A stretch of 52,571 nt of DNA from CAZFQD01 sp964520885 (GCA_964520885.1 CAZFQD010000001.1:1-52571), one strand, 5' to 3'. Shown: positions 16,813 through 25,871, counted from the stretch's first letter. Notes: generated from the sequence alone by a model not told the origin. Numbers and translations are program-made.

Positions 16813-18210
16813 TTGAGCCAAAATGAGAACGAAACACAAAATTTATATATACAAAAGGTCTTGCACTTAAACGACCAAAGAGGTGCAATGCCATATTGTG
16901 TGGTGCAAACATTTGGTTGTCAACAAAACGCAAGCGACTCTGAAAAGTTAAAAGGTATGGCCGAAAAAATGGGGTATATTATTACAAATAAAATCGAAAT
17001 TGCCGATTTAATTATATTTAATACCTGTGCTGTTAGGGATAGTGCTGAAAAAAAAGTTTTAGGAAACATTGGTGCAATTAAGCATTTAAAGCAAAATAAT
17101 CGAAATGTCATTATGGTTTTGTGTGGCTGTATGATGGCTCAACAGCATATCCCAAAAATGATAAAGGAAAAATATCCTTATATTGATATGGTTTTTGGAA
17201 CAAATGCACTTTATAAATTCCCCTCATTATTATATGAAAAAATTTCTACTAAAACTAAGGTTTTTTTGACAGAAAATATAGATATATCAATACCCGAAGG
17301 AATACCGATTAAAAGAGAAAGCACTTGCAAAGCATATGTTACAATTATGTATGGGTGCAATAATTTTTGCTCATATTGTATCGTGCCTTATGTTAGGGGC
17401 AGAGAAAGAAGCAGACAGTCTTATGAGATTGAAAAGGAAATAAAAGAACTAATAAAAGACGGTTATAAGGATATAACTCTTTTAGGGCAAAATGTAAATT
17501 CCTATGGCAAGGACTTGAAAATAGAAACCGATTTTGCCGACTTGTTAAGGCAATTAAACAATATTGAAGGCGATTTCCGATTAAGGTTTATGACAAGTCA
17601 TCCAAAGGATATTACAAAAAAATTAATAGATACTATTACAGAGAGTGAAAAGGTATGCAATCACATTCATTTACCTGTTCAAGCAGGCTCAAACAAAATT
17701 TTAAAATTAATGAACAGAGGCTACACAAGAGAAAAATATTTTGAACTTATAGACTATGCAAAAAGCAAAATAAAAGATTTAGTTTTAACGAGTGATATAT
17801 TAGTGGGCTTTCCAACCGAAACAGATGATGATTTTTTAGAAACTATTGATTTAATAAAAAAAGTAGAGTTTGATTGCTTGTTTACCTTTATTTATTCTAA
17901 AAGAAAAGGCACTCCGGCAGATACTATGGAGGGGCAAATACCTTATGAACAAAAGCACAAAAATTTTGCTATACTTATAAAAGAGCAAAATTTAATTTCA
18001 AAAAGGATTAATGACAATTATTTAGGCAAAACTGTTAGAGTATTAGCAGAAGGCAAAAGCCAAAGCAATGAAGATATGCTAACCGGCAGAACTGAAGGAA
18101 ACAAGATAGTAAACTTTGCAGGAGATGAAAAGTTAATAGGGCAATTTGTAAATGTTAAAATTTTAGAAAGTAAAACTTGGCACTTATTAGGAGTTAATAT
18201 TAAAAAATAA
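16813..18210 (+). CDS. miaB: tRNA-2-methylthio-N6-dimethylallyladenosine synthase MiaB
   Basis: MiaB is a radical-SAM methylthiotransferase that converts i6A37 to ms2i6A37 in tRNAs reading codons that start with U. The 465-residue product has an N-terminal UPF0004 domain with its three cluster cysteines (TFGCQQNASDSE, FNTCAVRDSAE, LCGCMM), the radical SAM CNNFCSYC motif at about residue 190, and a C-terminal TRAM domain. The start is TTG 16813, 6 bases after AGGAAG at 16801-16806; no ATG nearby gives a complete domain. Its substrate-maker miaA lies downstream in the same region (24637-25575), and ylbF follows after 23 bases. Confidence 0.97.
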   Translation: MSQNENETQNLYIQKVLHLNDQRGAMPYCVVQTFGCQQNASDSEKLKGMAEKMGYIITNKIEIADLIIFNTCAVRDSAEKKVLGNIGAIKHLKQNNRNVIMVLCGCMMAQQHIPKMIKEKYPYIDMVFGTNALYKFPSLLYEKISTKTKVFLTENIDISIPEGIPIKRESTCKAYVTIMYGCNNFCSYCIVPYVRGRERSRQSYEIEKEIKELIKDGYKDITLLGQNVNSYGKDLKIETDFADLLRQLNNIEGDFRLRFMTSHPKDITKKLIDTITESEKVCNHIHLPVQAGSNKILKLMNRGYTREKYFELIDYAKSKIKDLVLTSDILVGFPTETDDDFLETIDLIKKVEFDCLFTFIYSKRKGTPADTMEGQIPYEQKHKNFAILIKEQNLISKRINDNYLGKTVRVLAEGKSQSNEDMLTGRTEGNKIVNFAGDEKLIGQFVNVKILESKTWHLLGVNIKK

Positions 18211-18233
18211 ATAAAAATTAAGGAGAACAAAAA

Positions 18234-18629
18234 ATGAGTAAAGTTATGGAAAAGGCAAATGAATTAGGCGAAGTTTTAAAGCAAGATGAAAGGTTTTTAG
18301 TTTATCAAGCAAAAAAAGAACAACATGATAATGATTTAGAACTTAAAAAAATGATTTCTGAATTTAATCTTACAAGAATGAATTTAGATAGTGAAATGAA
18401 GAAAGATGACCGTGATGATGAAAAGGTTCAATCTATTCAAAAAACGCTTGAGCAGCAATACAAAATCATTATGGATAATAAAAATATGAAAGAATTTATG
18501 ATGGCAAGAGAAGATTTAGAGGAAATTGTAAACAATATTTATGGCACAATTAATTACCATATAACAGGAGAGCAACAAGGCTGTGATGACTCTAAATGCG
18601 AAAGTTGTGGCGGAGGGTGTGAGCATTAA
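18234..18629 (+). CDS. ylbF: YlbF/YmcA family protein with cysteine-rich tail
   Basis: The 131-residue product is a long helical YlbF-type domain (residues 1-110) ending in a cysteine cluster, CDDSKCESCGGGCEH. In Bacillus the YlbF-YmcA-YaaT complex carries iron-sulfur clusters and stimulates RNase Y and, indirectly, Spo0A phosphorylation; the tail cysteines here could bind such a cluster or zinc. AAGGAG precedes the ATG. The placement between miaB and mutS is common in clostridia. The stop codon lies inside a perfect palindrome (18624-18654). Confidence 0.88.
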   Translation: MSKVMEKANELGEVLKQDERFLVYQAKKEQHDNDLELKKMISEFNLTRMNLDSEMKKDDRDDEKVQSIQKTLEQQYKIIMDNKNMKEFMMAREDLEEIVNNIYGTINYHITGEQQGCDDSKCESCGGGCEH

Positions 18630-18654
18630 ACATAATGTAGCATTATGTTTAATG
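18624..18654. repeat. perfect 14-bp inverted repeat spanning the ylbF stop
   Basis: CATTAAACATAATG at 18624-18637, a TAG loop, and CATTATGTTTAATG at 18641-18654. The stem contains the last His codon and the stop codon. No T run follows, so it is not a standard terminator; it may be a processing site, a 3' stabiliser or a miniature element. Confidence 0.9.
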
Positions 18655-18685
18655 TAATGAATACTGAATATTGAATAATGAATAA

Positions 18686-18711
18686 TTTCGGTATCAAAAC
18701 TATTTTCTTTA
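18686..18711 (+). repeat. dispersed 25-bp repeat, copy 1
   Basis: TTTCGGTATCAAAACTATTT followed by TCTTTA. Further copies: 18846-18867, 24520-24546 (same strand), 22615-22640 and 27481-27503 (opposite strand). Most lie beside REP palindromes or RAYT remains. Confidence 0.85.
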
Positions 18712-18743
18712 TAAAAATGATAAAGTGTAAGAGTCAAAAGTGT

Positions 18744-18766
18744 AGGGGCGATTATTAATCGCCCGA
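18744..18766. repeat. REP-type palindrome
   Basis: GTAGGGGCGATTATTAATCG followed by CCC. Stem GGGCGATT/AATCGCCC with a 3-base loop and the GTAGGG head shared with the palindrome at 27213-27238. The region 18655-19011 holds no gene, only such repeats. Confidence 0.8.
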
Positions 18767-18845
18767 ATAATAAAATTGAATTATCGGGATTTTATTATTT
18801 GTAGAAAATGCAATTAAGAAATAAAAAAGAAGAAATAAGAATTAA

Positions 18846-18867
18846 GGTATCAAAACTATTTTCTTTA
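18846..18867 (+). repeat. dispersed 25-bp repeat, copy 2
   Basis: GGTATCAAAACTATTTTCTT at the left side of the segment that holds a REP palindrome, the 19012 kinase gene and a RAYT tail. In the other two RAYT segments the same sequence lies inverted on the right side, as terminal inverted repeats would. Confidence 0.8.
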
Positions 18868-18919
18868 TATTTATTAATATTTGTTACACAAGAAAAAACA
18901 GAAAATATTGACATTGCAA

Positions 18920-18940
18920 CGGAACGGTCAAGACCGCTCC
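18920..18940. repeat. REP-type palindrome
   Basis: CGGAACGGTCAAGACCGCTCC, one mismatch from the palindrome at 22316-22336. Confidence 0.8.
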
Positions 18941-19011
18941 AAAAGTTAAATTTATTGATTTTATTATTATTATAATTATTATTTAGATTTTGCGAAATGT
19001 GGTGAAAAGTT

Positions 19012-19515
19012 GTGAAAATACACATTATTGGCGGAAGTGGCACAGGCAAGTCATACATTGCGGAAAAAATATCTCGTAAGTTTGGAATGAAGCATTATGA
19101 TTTGGATGATATTTTTTGGGATAACGTAGCAGATACATATGGTACAAAAATGCCAATAGATAAGAGAACAGCTAAACTTAACGACATTCTTAAAAATGAC
19201 AACTGGGTAATTGAAGGTGTGTTTTACGATTGGCTTAGTGATAGTTTTTCGTTGGCGAATTACATTTTTATATTAAAAACAAAACCTATCGTTTTTAATT
19301 TCAGAATTATAAGAAGATTTTTTAGAAGAAAGTTTGGCATTGAAAAAGCGAAGAAAGAAACACTAAAATCTTTGAAGAATTTGCTTGTTTGGACGAACAA
19401 TTATCAAAAAAATAATATTCCAAAGATTGTATTATTTTTAGAGCCTTATAAGCAAAAAGTAATTTTGCTTAACAATGCCGAAAAAATATTAGATTATATT
19501 AACTTCACAAAATAA
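19012..19515 (+). CDS. P-loop kinase of the FlaR/adenylate-kinase-like family
   Basis: The 167-residue product opens with KIHIIGGSGTGKSYIA, a Walker A motif, followed by a YDLDDIFW segment and NDNWVIEGVF, which are typical of the family often labelled DNA topology modulation protein FlaR. The substrate is unknown; these are small-molecule kinase folds. It starts at GTG 19012 with a weak GGTG-type ribosome binding site. It is surrounded by REP and RAYT remains, and its last codons run into a RAYT tail (19511-19558), so it appears to be an accessory arrival between ylbF and mutS. Confidence 0.82.
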   Translation: MKIHIIGGSGTGKSYIAEKISRKFGMKHYDLDDIFWDNVADTYGTKMPIDKRTAKLNDILKNDNWVIEGVFYDWLSDSFSLANYIFILKTKPIVFNFRIIRRFFRRKFGIEKAKKETLKSLKNLLVWTNNYQKNNIPKIVLFLEPYKQKVILLNNAEKILDYINFTK

Positions 19516-19558
19516 CCCTTTAAAATGGGGAAACGATAAATATTTTATTATACAATAA
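19511..19558 (+). pseudogene. C-terminal tail of a RAYT transposase
   Basis: The 15 codons NNPLKWGNDKYFIIQ plus stop match the ends of the two RAYT remains at 22264-22536 and 27179-27472 (NNPLKWE.DKY). Only this tail is left. It overlaps the end of the kinase gene by five bases in another frame. Confidence 0.85.
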
Positions 19559-19579
19559 TTAAAAATGAGATTGCCACGC

Positions 19580-19632
19580 AATGTCAACTTTCAACTTTCC
19601 ACTTTCAACTTTCCACTTTCAATTTTCCACTC
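19580..19632 (+). repeat. polypyrimidine tandem repeat upstream of mutS
   Basis: Three to four tandem units of TTTCAACTTTCCAC type end just before the mutS ribosome binding site. Related units precede mutL (22640-22680). They are non-coding. Confidence 0.8.
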
Positions 19633-19654
19633 AAAAACGAAAGGAAGATTATTT

Positions 19655-22258
19655 ATGTCCGAAATGTCCCCTATGATGAAGCAATACCTTGAAATAAAAG
19701 AAAAGAACAAAGATGCAATTGTATTTTTTCGTTTAGGCGACTTTTACGAAATGTTCTTTGAGGACGCAAAATTAGCCTCAAAGGAATTAGAACTTACCTT
19801 AACAGGCAGGGATTGTGGGCAAGAGGAAAGAGCCCCAATGTGTGGTATTCCTTACCATAGTTGTGATGGCTACATTGCAAGGCTTGTTCAAAAGGGTTAT
19901 AAGGTTGCCATCTGCGAGCAAACAGAAGACCCTTCACAGGCTAAGGGCATTGTAAAAAGAGAGGTTGTCCGAGTTATTACTCCGGGAACGGTTATAGATA
20001 CAGGAATGTTAGAGGAAAGCAAAAACAATTTTTTAGCTTGCGTTTACTTAAACAAAAACAGTGCCGGAATTTGCTTTGCAGACATTTCCACAGGAGAAAT
20101 ATTTGCAACTCAAACTACAAAAGAGGGCGTTGTTAGAATAGTAAACGAATTAGGCAGATTTTCGCCTAAGGAGGTTGTTGTAAATAGTGAGGCGAATGAA
20201 AGTAAAGAAATAAACTCATTTGCTAAGGATAAATTAAATTGTTTATTGTCAAAAGCAATGGACAGTGATTTTGAATTAGAAAAGTGTAAAAATATTGTAG
20301 ATGAGCATTTTGGAGAAAGTGCAAGCACTATAAATAAAGAAGATTGGGAAAATGCAATAAGAGCATTAGGAGTTTTAATTAAATATTTAAACGACACTCA
20401 AAAGGTTAATTTATCCCATTTGGTCAATCTTTCTTTATATGAGCAGTCACAATTTATGGATATAGATTTATTCACAAGGCGAAATTTAGAACTAACCGAA
20501 ACAATGCGACAAAAAGAGAAAAAAGGCTCTCTTTTATGGGTGCTTGATAAAACTAAAACTGCAATGGGTAGTAGAATGTTACGAAATTATATTGAACAGC
20601 CCTTAGTTAGTTGCACTTTAATTAATAAACGCTTAAATGCTGTGGACGAACTTAGCAAAGAGTATATTAAAAGGCAGGAAATTTGTAATGCCCTTGAAAA
20701 TGTTTATGATATTGAAAGGCTAATGACTAAGGTTGTTTTTGGCAATGCAAATGCAAGGGATTTAAAGGCATTGTCGGCAACTGTTTCGCATATGCCAAAT
20801 ATAAAAGAGCAGTTAAATGGGCTTTCTTCTGCTTTGATTAATGAGACGAATAATGCAATAGACAATTTAAAGGATATACATATTTTAATTGAGAGTGCGT
20901 TAACAGATGAACCTCCAATTACAATAAAAGAAGGAAATATTATTCGCAAAGGTTACAGCGAGCAAGTGGACGAACTACTCACTATTATTAATGATGGGCA
21001 ATCGTGGTTTTCAAAAATGGAAGCCACCGAGCGAGATAAAACTGGAATTAAGAAGTTGAAAATTGGCTATAATAAAATATTTGGATATTATATAGAGGTT
21101 ACCCCGTCTTATTATGATTTGGTGCCGGAAAGTTACATAAGAAAGCAAACTTTATCAAATTGTGAGAGGTTTATTACACAAGAATTAAAGGAAATGGAAA
21201 ATAAAATTCTTTCAGCCAAAGAGAAAATTACACAGCTTGAATACGAAATTTTTTGTGATGTGAAAAATGAGATTGCCACTGCGTTACACAGAATTCAAAA
21301 TACAGCCAGTGCAGTAGCAAGGCTTGATGTTTTGTGTTCTTTCGCAGAGGTGGCGGTAAAAAATAATTATATTATGCCACAGGTTGATTATAGCAATGTA
21401 ATTGATATAAAGGACGGGCGACACCCTGTTGTGGAAAAAATGCTTTCTAATTCTTTGTTTGTCCCAAATGACACTTATATGGACAATGACCAAAACAGAT
21501 TAAGCATAATAACAGGACCTAATATGGCAGGAAAATCTACATATATGAGGCAGGTAGCAATTATTGCTTTAATGGCTCAAATAGGCAGTTTTGTGCCAGC
21601 CACATCAGCAAGAATTGGCGTTGTGGACAAGATTTTTACAAGGGTTGGAGCATCGGACGATTTAGCGTCAGGTCAATCCACATTTATGGTTGAAATGAGT
21701 GAGGTTGCAAACATATTAGATAATGCCACTAAAAAAAGCCTTTTAATTTTTGACGAAATAGGCAGAGGAACCTCAACCTTTGACGGTATGAGCATTGCAA
21801 GAGCAGTGCTGGAATTTGTTGCTAATAAGAAAAAATTAGGAGCAAAAGCTTTGTTTGCAACCCATTATCACGAGTTAACCGAATTAGAGGAAATGGTTGA
21901 AGGGGTTAAAAATTACAATATCGCCGTTAAAAAAAGAGGGGACGATATTACCTTTTTAAGAAAAATCGTTCGTGGCGGTGCAGACGATAGTTATGGAATA
22001 GAGGTTGCAAAATTAGCGGGAATTCCGCACGAGGTAATAGAAAGAGCAAAGGATATTTTATTAAAATTAGAAGAGGGACAAGCGGTAGACAATTGCAAGG
22101 GTAATAATAAAAAGGTTATTGAAGACCCCTTAATGCAAATTTCAATGTCGGAAGGAAGCAATAACGAAATTATTGAAAAGTTAAAAAGCTTTGATTTGAA
22201 TGTTTTAACACCAATTGAAGCAATGAATATTTTGTATGAGTTAAAGAAGATGATGTAA
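19655..22258 (+). CDS. mutS: DNA mismatch repair protein MutS
   Basis: MutS recognises mismatches and small loops and recruits MutL. The 867-residue product has the N-terminal mismatch-binding domain with the FYEMFFEDA motif (Phe-X-Glu wedge), connector, lever and clamp domains, and a C-terminal ABC-type ATPase with Walker A GPNMAGKST at about 621-629 and Walker B/signature DEIGRGTSTFDG. ATG 19655 follows AAGGAAG at 19641-19647; a longer frame from 19565 would translate the polypyrimidine repeat. mutL follows after a RAYT fragment, so the usual tight mutS-mutL junction has been opened by a mobile element. Confidence 0.98.
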   Translation: MSEMSPMMKQYLEIKEKNKDAIVFFRLGDFYEMFFEDAKLASKELELTLTGRDCGQEERAPMCGIPYHSCDGYIARLVQKGYKVAICEQTEDPSQAKGIVKREVVRVITPGTVIDTGMLEESKNNFLACVYLNKNSAGICFADISTGEIFATQTTKEGVVRIVNELGRFSPKEVVVNSEANESKEINSFAKDKLNCLLSKAMDSDFELEKCKNIVDEHFGESASTINKEDWENAIRALGVLIKYLNDTQKVNLSHLVNLSLYEQSQFMDIDLFTRRNLELTETMRQKEKKGSLLWVLDKTKTAMGSRMLRNYIEQPLVSCTLINKRLNAVDELSKEYIKRQEICNALENVYDIERLMTKVVFGNANARDLKALSATVSHMPNIKEQLNGLSSALINETNNAIDNLKDIHILIESALTDEPPITIKEGNIIRKGYSEQVDELLTIINDGQSWFSKMEATERDKTGIKKLKIGYNKIFGYYIEVTPSYYDLVPESYIRKQTLSNCERFITQELKEMENKILSAKEKITQLEYEIFCDVKNEIATALHRIQNTASAVARLDVLCSFAEVAVKNNYIMPQVDYSNVIDIKDGRHPVVEKMLSNSLFVPNDTYMDNDQNRLSIITGPNMAGKSTYMRQVAIIALMAQIGSFVPATSARIGVVDKIFTRVGASDDLASGQSTFMVEMSEVANILDNATKKSLLIFDEIGRGTSTFDGMSIARAVLEFVANKKKLGAKALFATHYHELTELEEMVEGVKNYNIAVKKRGDDITFLRKIVRGGADDSYGIEVAKLAGIPHEVIERAKDILLKLEEGQAVDNCKGNNKKVIEDPLMQISMSEGSNNEIIEKLKSFDLNVLTPIEAMNILYELKKMM

Positions 22259-22267
22259 ATTAATTGT

Positions 22268-22287
22268 GGAATGGTCTTGACCATTCC
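22268..22287. repeat. REP-type palindrome
   Basis: GGAATGGTCTTGACCATTCC, a perfect 20-bp palindrome (10-bp arms), related to its inverted partner 30 bases downstream. Confidence 0.88.
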
Positions 22288-22315
22288 GAAAAAGAAAACC
22301 TTGTATATATTATAA

Positions 22316-22340
22316 CGGAACGGTCAAGACCGTTCCCTAC
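22316..22340. repeat. REP-type palindrome with CCTAC end
   Basis: CGGAACGGTCAAGACCGTTC followed by CCTAC: the inverted orientation of the GTAGGG...CCG form. Together with 22268-22287 it makes a head-to-head pair. Confidence 0.88.
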
Positions 22341-22614
22341 CATACAAAAAATAATGGGTTTATACAAATCGGGTGTTTCAAAAAACATTCATTTAATTAA
22401 TGAAAAAATAGAAGTGTGGCAAAAATCATATTATGAACACATAATACGAAACGAACAAGATTACAAAGAAATCTATGAATACATAGAAAATAACCCTTTA
22501 AAATGGGAATTGGATAAATATTTTAACTTATCTTAACACTAAAAGATTAATAGTATATAATAAAATTGAATTTTATATTAGTCGGAAAAATAAAAATAAC
22601 AATGCACAATTAAT

Positions 22615-22640
22615 TAAAGAAAATGACTTTGAAACCGAAA
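22615..22640 (-). repeat. dispersed 25-bp repeat, inverted copy
   Basis: The complement reads TTTCGGTTTCAAAGTCATTT and TCTTTA. It lies between the RAYT remnant and mutL. The following 40 bases are TTTTCAA/TTTTCAC simple repeats; nothing else is visible in 22537-22696. Confidence 0.75.
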
Positions 22641-22696
22641 ATTTTCAATTTTCAATTTTCAACTTTTCACTTTCAACTTAAAAAGGAGCCAAAAAA

Positions 22697-24493
22697 ATGG
22701 ACAAAATTAATGTCTTAGATAAGCACACAAGTGAATTAATTGCCGCCGGTGAGGTAGTGGAAAGACCTGCATCGGTTGTTAAGGAATTGGTGGAAAATTC
22801 AATTGATGCCGGTGCTACTTTAATTGTTGCGGAAATAAAAAACGGAGGGCTTTCCTACATTAGAATTACCGATAATGGTTGTGGAATGAGCGAAAATGAT
22901 GCAAAAACCTCATTTTTACGGCACGCCACAAGTAAAATACATAATAAAGACGATCTTCAAAGTATTAACACAATGGGCTTTAGAGGTGAGGCTCTTGCGG
23001 CAATTTCAGCAGTTTCCAAAATAGAGCTTTTTACAAAGGAAAAGGGAGCCCAAAACGGAACCAAAATTTCGGTTGAGGGAGGAGATATTTTAAGTATTTC
23101 TCCTGCCGGTTGCCCCGATGGAACCACAATAGTTGTAAAAGATTTGTTTTATAACACTCCGGCAAGGCTTGCTTTTATGAAAAAGGATAGCACCGAAGCC
23201 TCTTACATTGCTTTAATTTTAGATAAATTAGCACTCTCTAACCCTCACATTTCAATTCGTTTTATTAAAGAGGGGAAAGAAGACCTTTTTACAGCAGGAG
23301 ATAATAAACAGTTATCAGTTATTTATAGTGTTTATGGCAGAGATTTTGCAAATGGCTTATTAGAAACAAAGTATTCTTATAATGATATTACAATAAAGGG
23401 CTATATTTCTAAGCCCTTAAATGTTCGCCCTAACCGAAATATGCAGGTGTTTTTTGTAAATGGTAGGGTAATTCGTTCAAGGCTTTTAATGGCGGCATTA
23501 GAGCAAGGCTATAAAAACTCTATTATGACAGGGAAATTCCCTTGTTGTGTCCTAAATATAAAGGTAAATTTAAAAAAAGTGGATGTTAATGTTCATCCTT
23601 CAAAACAAGAGATAAAATTTTCTAATGAAAAGGATATTTTTGATGCACTTTATTTTACTGTTAAAAATGTATTGGAAAATGATTTAGGAAGAAAGGAAAT
23701 CCAACTTAAAAATGTTAATCCTGTTTTGGTAACTGATACCTTTAAAGCAGATGAGCCTATTAACCAAAACACTCAAAGGTTATTTAATTTACTCGATAAT
23801 ATGAAGACAGATGATAACTTTTCAGTAAAGCAAAATGACGAAATAACTTCACAGGTTAATTCCTTTAAAAGTCAAGAATATTCAAATAACACAAATGTTA
23901 AAGTTGAAATAGAAGACCAACCAATTATTGATTTTTTAGTAATTGGTCAAGCATTTAATACATATATAATTGTTCAAGAGGGACAAAGCATTTTATTTAT
24001 TGATAAACACGCAGGGCACGAAAGAATTATATATGAAGAGTTAAAAAACAATGATAATGAGGCAAATTCTCAAATATTGCTTAGCCCAATAGTTGTGAAT
24101 TTACCTAAGGACCATTGTGAATTTGTAATGAATAATATAGGTGAATTTGAAAATTTAGGATTTTCACTTGAAGATTTTGGAAATGGTAGTATAATAATTA
24201 GAGAAGTGCCTTTAATTTTACCCGAAAGTGAGATTGAAGGGGCAATAATGGAATTAGCAGGAATAATTAAGCATAACAAAGGGTGCATAAATTTAAAGGT
24301 AAAAGATGAAATTTTACATAGTGTAGCATGCAAGGCGGCAATAAAAGGTGGCAGTTTAATGAGCGAATTTGAGCAAAACAGCTTTGTTAGAATGCTTTTA
24401 TCAATGCCCGATATAAAGTATTGCCCTCATGGGCGACCGATAATTGTTGAAATGACAAGGTATCAGTTGGAGAAAATGTTTAAAAGAAGCTAA
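22697..24493 (+). CDS. mutL: DNA mismatch repair endonuclease MutL
   Basis: The 598-residue product has the GHKL ATPase domain (ENSIDAGA near 34-41, DNGCGM near 58, GFRGEAL near 95), the transducer domain, a low-complexity linker (about 335-415) and a C-terminal dimerisation/endonuclease domain. The metal-binding endonuclease motif is present as DKHAGHER at 436-443 (Lys in place of the usual Gln), and CPHGRP near the end supplies the last zinc/metal ligand. It should therefore be an active nicking MutL, as in bacteria without MutH. AAAAGGAG precedes ATG 22697. Confidence 0.98.
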   Translation: MDKINVLDKHTSELIAAGEVVERPASVVKELVENSIDAGATLIVAEIKNGGLSYIRITDNGCGMSENDAKTSFLRHATSKIHNKDDLQSINTMGFRGEALAAISAVSKIELFTKEKGAQNGTKISVEGGDILSISPAGCPDGTTIVVKDLFYNTPARLAFMKKDSTEASYIALILDKLALSNPHISIRFIKEGKEDLFTAGDNKQLSVIYSVYGRDFANGLLETKYSYNDITIKGYISKPLNVRPNRNMQVFFVNGRVIRSRLLMAALEQGYKNSIMTGKFPCCVLNIKVNLKKVDVNVHPSKQEIKFSNEKDIFDALYFTVKNVLENDLGRKEIQLKNVNPVLVTDTFKADEPINQNTQRLFNLLDNMKTDDNFSVKQNDEITSQVNSFKSQEYSNNTNVKVEIEDQPIIDFLVIGQAFNTYIIVQEGQSILFIDKHAGHERIIYEELKNNDNEANSQILLSPIVVNLPKDHCEFVMNNIGEFENLGFSLEDFGNGSIIIREVPLILPESEIEGAIMELAGIIKHNKGCINLKVKDEILHSVACKAAIKGGSLMSEFEQNSFVRMLLSMPDIKYCPHGRPIIVEMTRYQLEKMFKRS

Positions 24494-24519
24494 ATTAATA
24501 TAGAATGTAGAATGTAGAA

Positions 24520-24598
24520 TTTCGGTGTCAAAGCCATTTTCTTTATTTGAATTTTGCATATTGTTAAATTTGTCATTGCGAGTGAAACGAAGCAATCT
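24520..24598 (+). repeat. dispersed repeats between mutL and miaA
   Basis: A copy of the 25-bp repeat (24520-24546) is followed by TTGTCATTGCGAGTGAAACG and AAGCAATCT at 24570-24598, a sequence also found at 8332-8361. The latter resembles widely scattered REP-like sequences of bacteria. Confidence 0.8.
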
Positions 24599-24636
24599 CA
24601 TAATATTAGGGATAAAGGGATAAAGGAAAAATTATA

Positions 24637-25575
24637 ATGAAAAAACCAAATATTTTAGTTATATGCGGACCTACTGCTACAGGCAAAACAAAATTATCAA
24701 TTGAAATTGCTGCGTTAAAAAATGGCGAAATAATTTCGGCTGATTCAATGCAAATATATAAAAAAATGAATATTGGAACTGCAAAACCAACGATAAAGGA
24801 AAGACAAGGTGTAAAACACTATTTGATTGATGAAATAGAACCAAATGAGTCTTTTAGCGTTGTAAAATATAAAGATTTAGCAGTAAAATATATTGAAACT
24901 ATATTAAGTAATAACAAATTACCGATAATTGTTGGAGGAACAGGGCTATATATTAATTCAGTTATTGATAATTTGGAATTTCCAAATTACAAAGTAGATT
25001 ATGATTATAGAAATAAACTTTGCGAAATAGCCAAAAATGAAGGAGGTCAAAAGTTAAAAGAAATGCTTTTAAAGGTGGATGAAACCACCGCTTTGGCATT
25101 ACATAATAATGACATTAAAAGGCTTTGCCGAGCATTAGAAATATATAATACAACAGGAAAAACTCAAAGTTATTGGAATGAAAAGTCAAAGCAAAACCAA
25201 TGCTCATATAATCCTATTATGGTAGGGCTAACTTATAAGGATAGAAACTTGCTTTATGAAAAGATTAATTTAAGAGTAGATAAAATGTTAGAAAACGGCT
25301 TAATTGATGAGGTAAAAGAACTATTAAACAGTGGTTTGAATGAATTGGCAACCTCAATGCAAGCAATAGGGTATAAAGAATTAGCACTGTATTTAAAGGG
25401 CGAAACTACAAAAGAGAAAGCAATTGATAAAATCAAGCAAGAATCAAGAAGATATGCCAAAAGACAACTTACTTGGTTTAGAAATGATAATAGAATAAAA
25501 TGGATTTTCATTGATGAAACAAAAGAAAGCGAAAACATTTTAAAAAACATTTTAAATTATATGGAAATTAATTAA
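24637..25575 (+). CDS. miaA: tRNA dimethylallyltransferase MiaA
   Basis: MiaA transfers the dimethylallyl group to A37 of tRNAs, making the i6A that MiaB (16813-18210) then methylthiolates. The 312-residue product has a P-loop GPTATGKT at 11-18, the SADSMQIY catalytic motif near 40, the GGTGLY motif near 108 and the C-terminal RYAKRQLTWFR motif. AAGGAAAAATT precedes the ATG. hfq follows after 41 bases; the miaA-hfq pairing is widespread. Confidence 0.98.
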   Translation: MKKPNILVICGPTATGKTKLSIEIAALKNGEIISADSMQIYKKMNIGTAKPTIKERQGVKHYLIDEIEPNESFSVVKYKDLAVKYIETILSNNKLPIIVGGTGLYINSVIDNLEFPNYKVDYDYRNKLCEIAKNEGGQKLKEMLLKVDETTALALHNNDIKRLCRALEIYNTTGKTQSYWNEKSKQNQCSYNPIMVGLTYKDRNLLYEKINLRVDKMLENGLIDEVKELLNSGLNELATSMQAIGYKELALYLKGETTKEKAIDKIKQESRRYAKRQLTWFRNDNRIKWIFIDETKESENILKNILNYMEIN

Positions 25576-25616
25576 AGTATATGGTATAATAAGGAAAAAA
25601 TAAAGGAGAGAGAGAA

Positions 25617-25856
25617 ATGAACAAGGTATTAAATTTGCAGGATGTATTTTTAAATCAAGTTAGGAAGGAAAAAATCAATGTTACAGTATTCTTAACAAAT
25701 GGTTTTCAATTTAAAGGATATGTTAAAGGTTTCGATACTTTTATAGTTATTTTGGAATGCGATATGAAACAGCAATTAGTATATAAGCATGCAATTTCTA
25801 CTATTATTCCAGCTAGGTCTGTCAGTATTTTAAATTCTTTAGATACAATCGAATAA
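25617..25856 (+). CDS. hfq: RNA chaperone Hfq
   Basis: The 79-residue product has both Sm motifs: NVTVFLTNGFQFKGYVKGFD and the VYKHAIST segment with the conserved KH. It forms the hexameric RNA chaperone that binds small RNAs and mRNAs. GGAGAGAG precedes the ATG. It has no long acidic C-terminal tail, as is usual in Bacillota. Confidence 0.97.
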   Translation: MNKVLNLQDVFLNQVRKEKINVTVFLTNGFQFKGYVKGFDTFIVILECDMKQQLVYKHAISTIIPARSVSILNSLDTIE

Positions 25857-25871
25857 TTTTGGTGGTGAAAC

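Larger units (their letters stand above)
22264..22536 (+). pseudogene. RAYT transposase remnant with embedded REP palindromes
   Basis: The frame is open for 90 codons but only the second half is transposase: WQKSYYEHIIRNEQDYKEI and the ENNPLKWE tail are characteristic of REP-associated tyrosine transposases (Y1/HUH family). The MPNHIH metal motif and the rest of the catalytic half are missing. The first third is made of two REP palindromes (22268-22287 and 22316-22340). It is not a functional gene. Confidence 0.85.

Noticed and set aside
19565..19654. N-terminal extension of MutS
   Set aside because: It would translate a tandem pyrimidine repeat; MutS proteins begin near ATG 19655.
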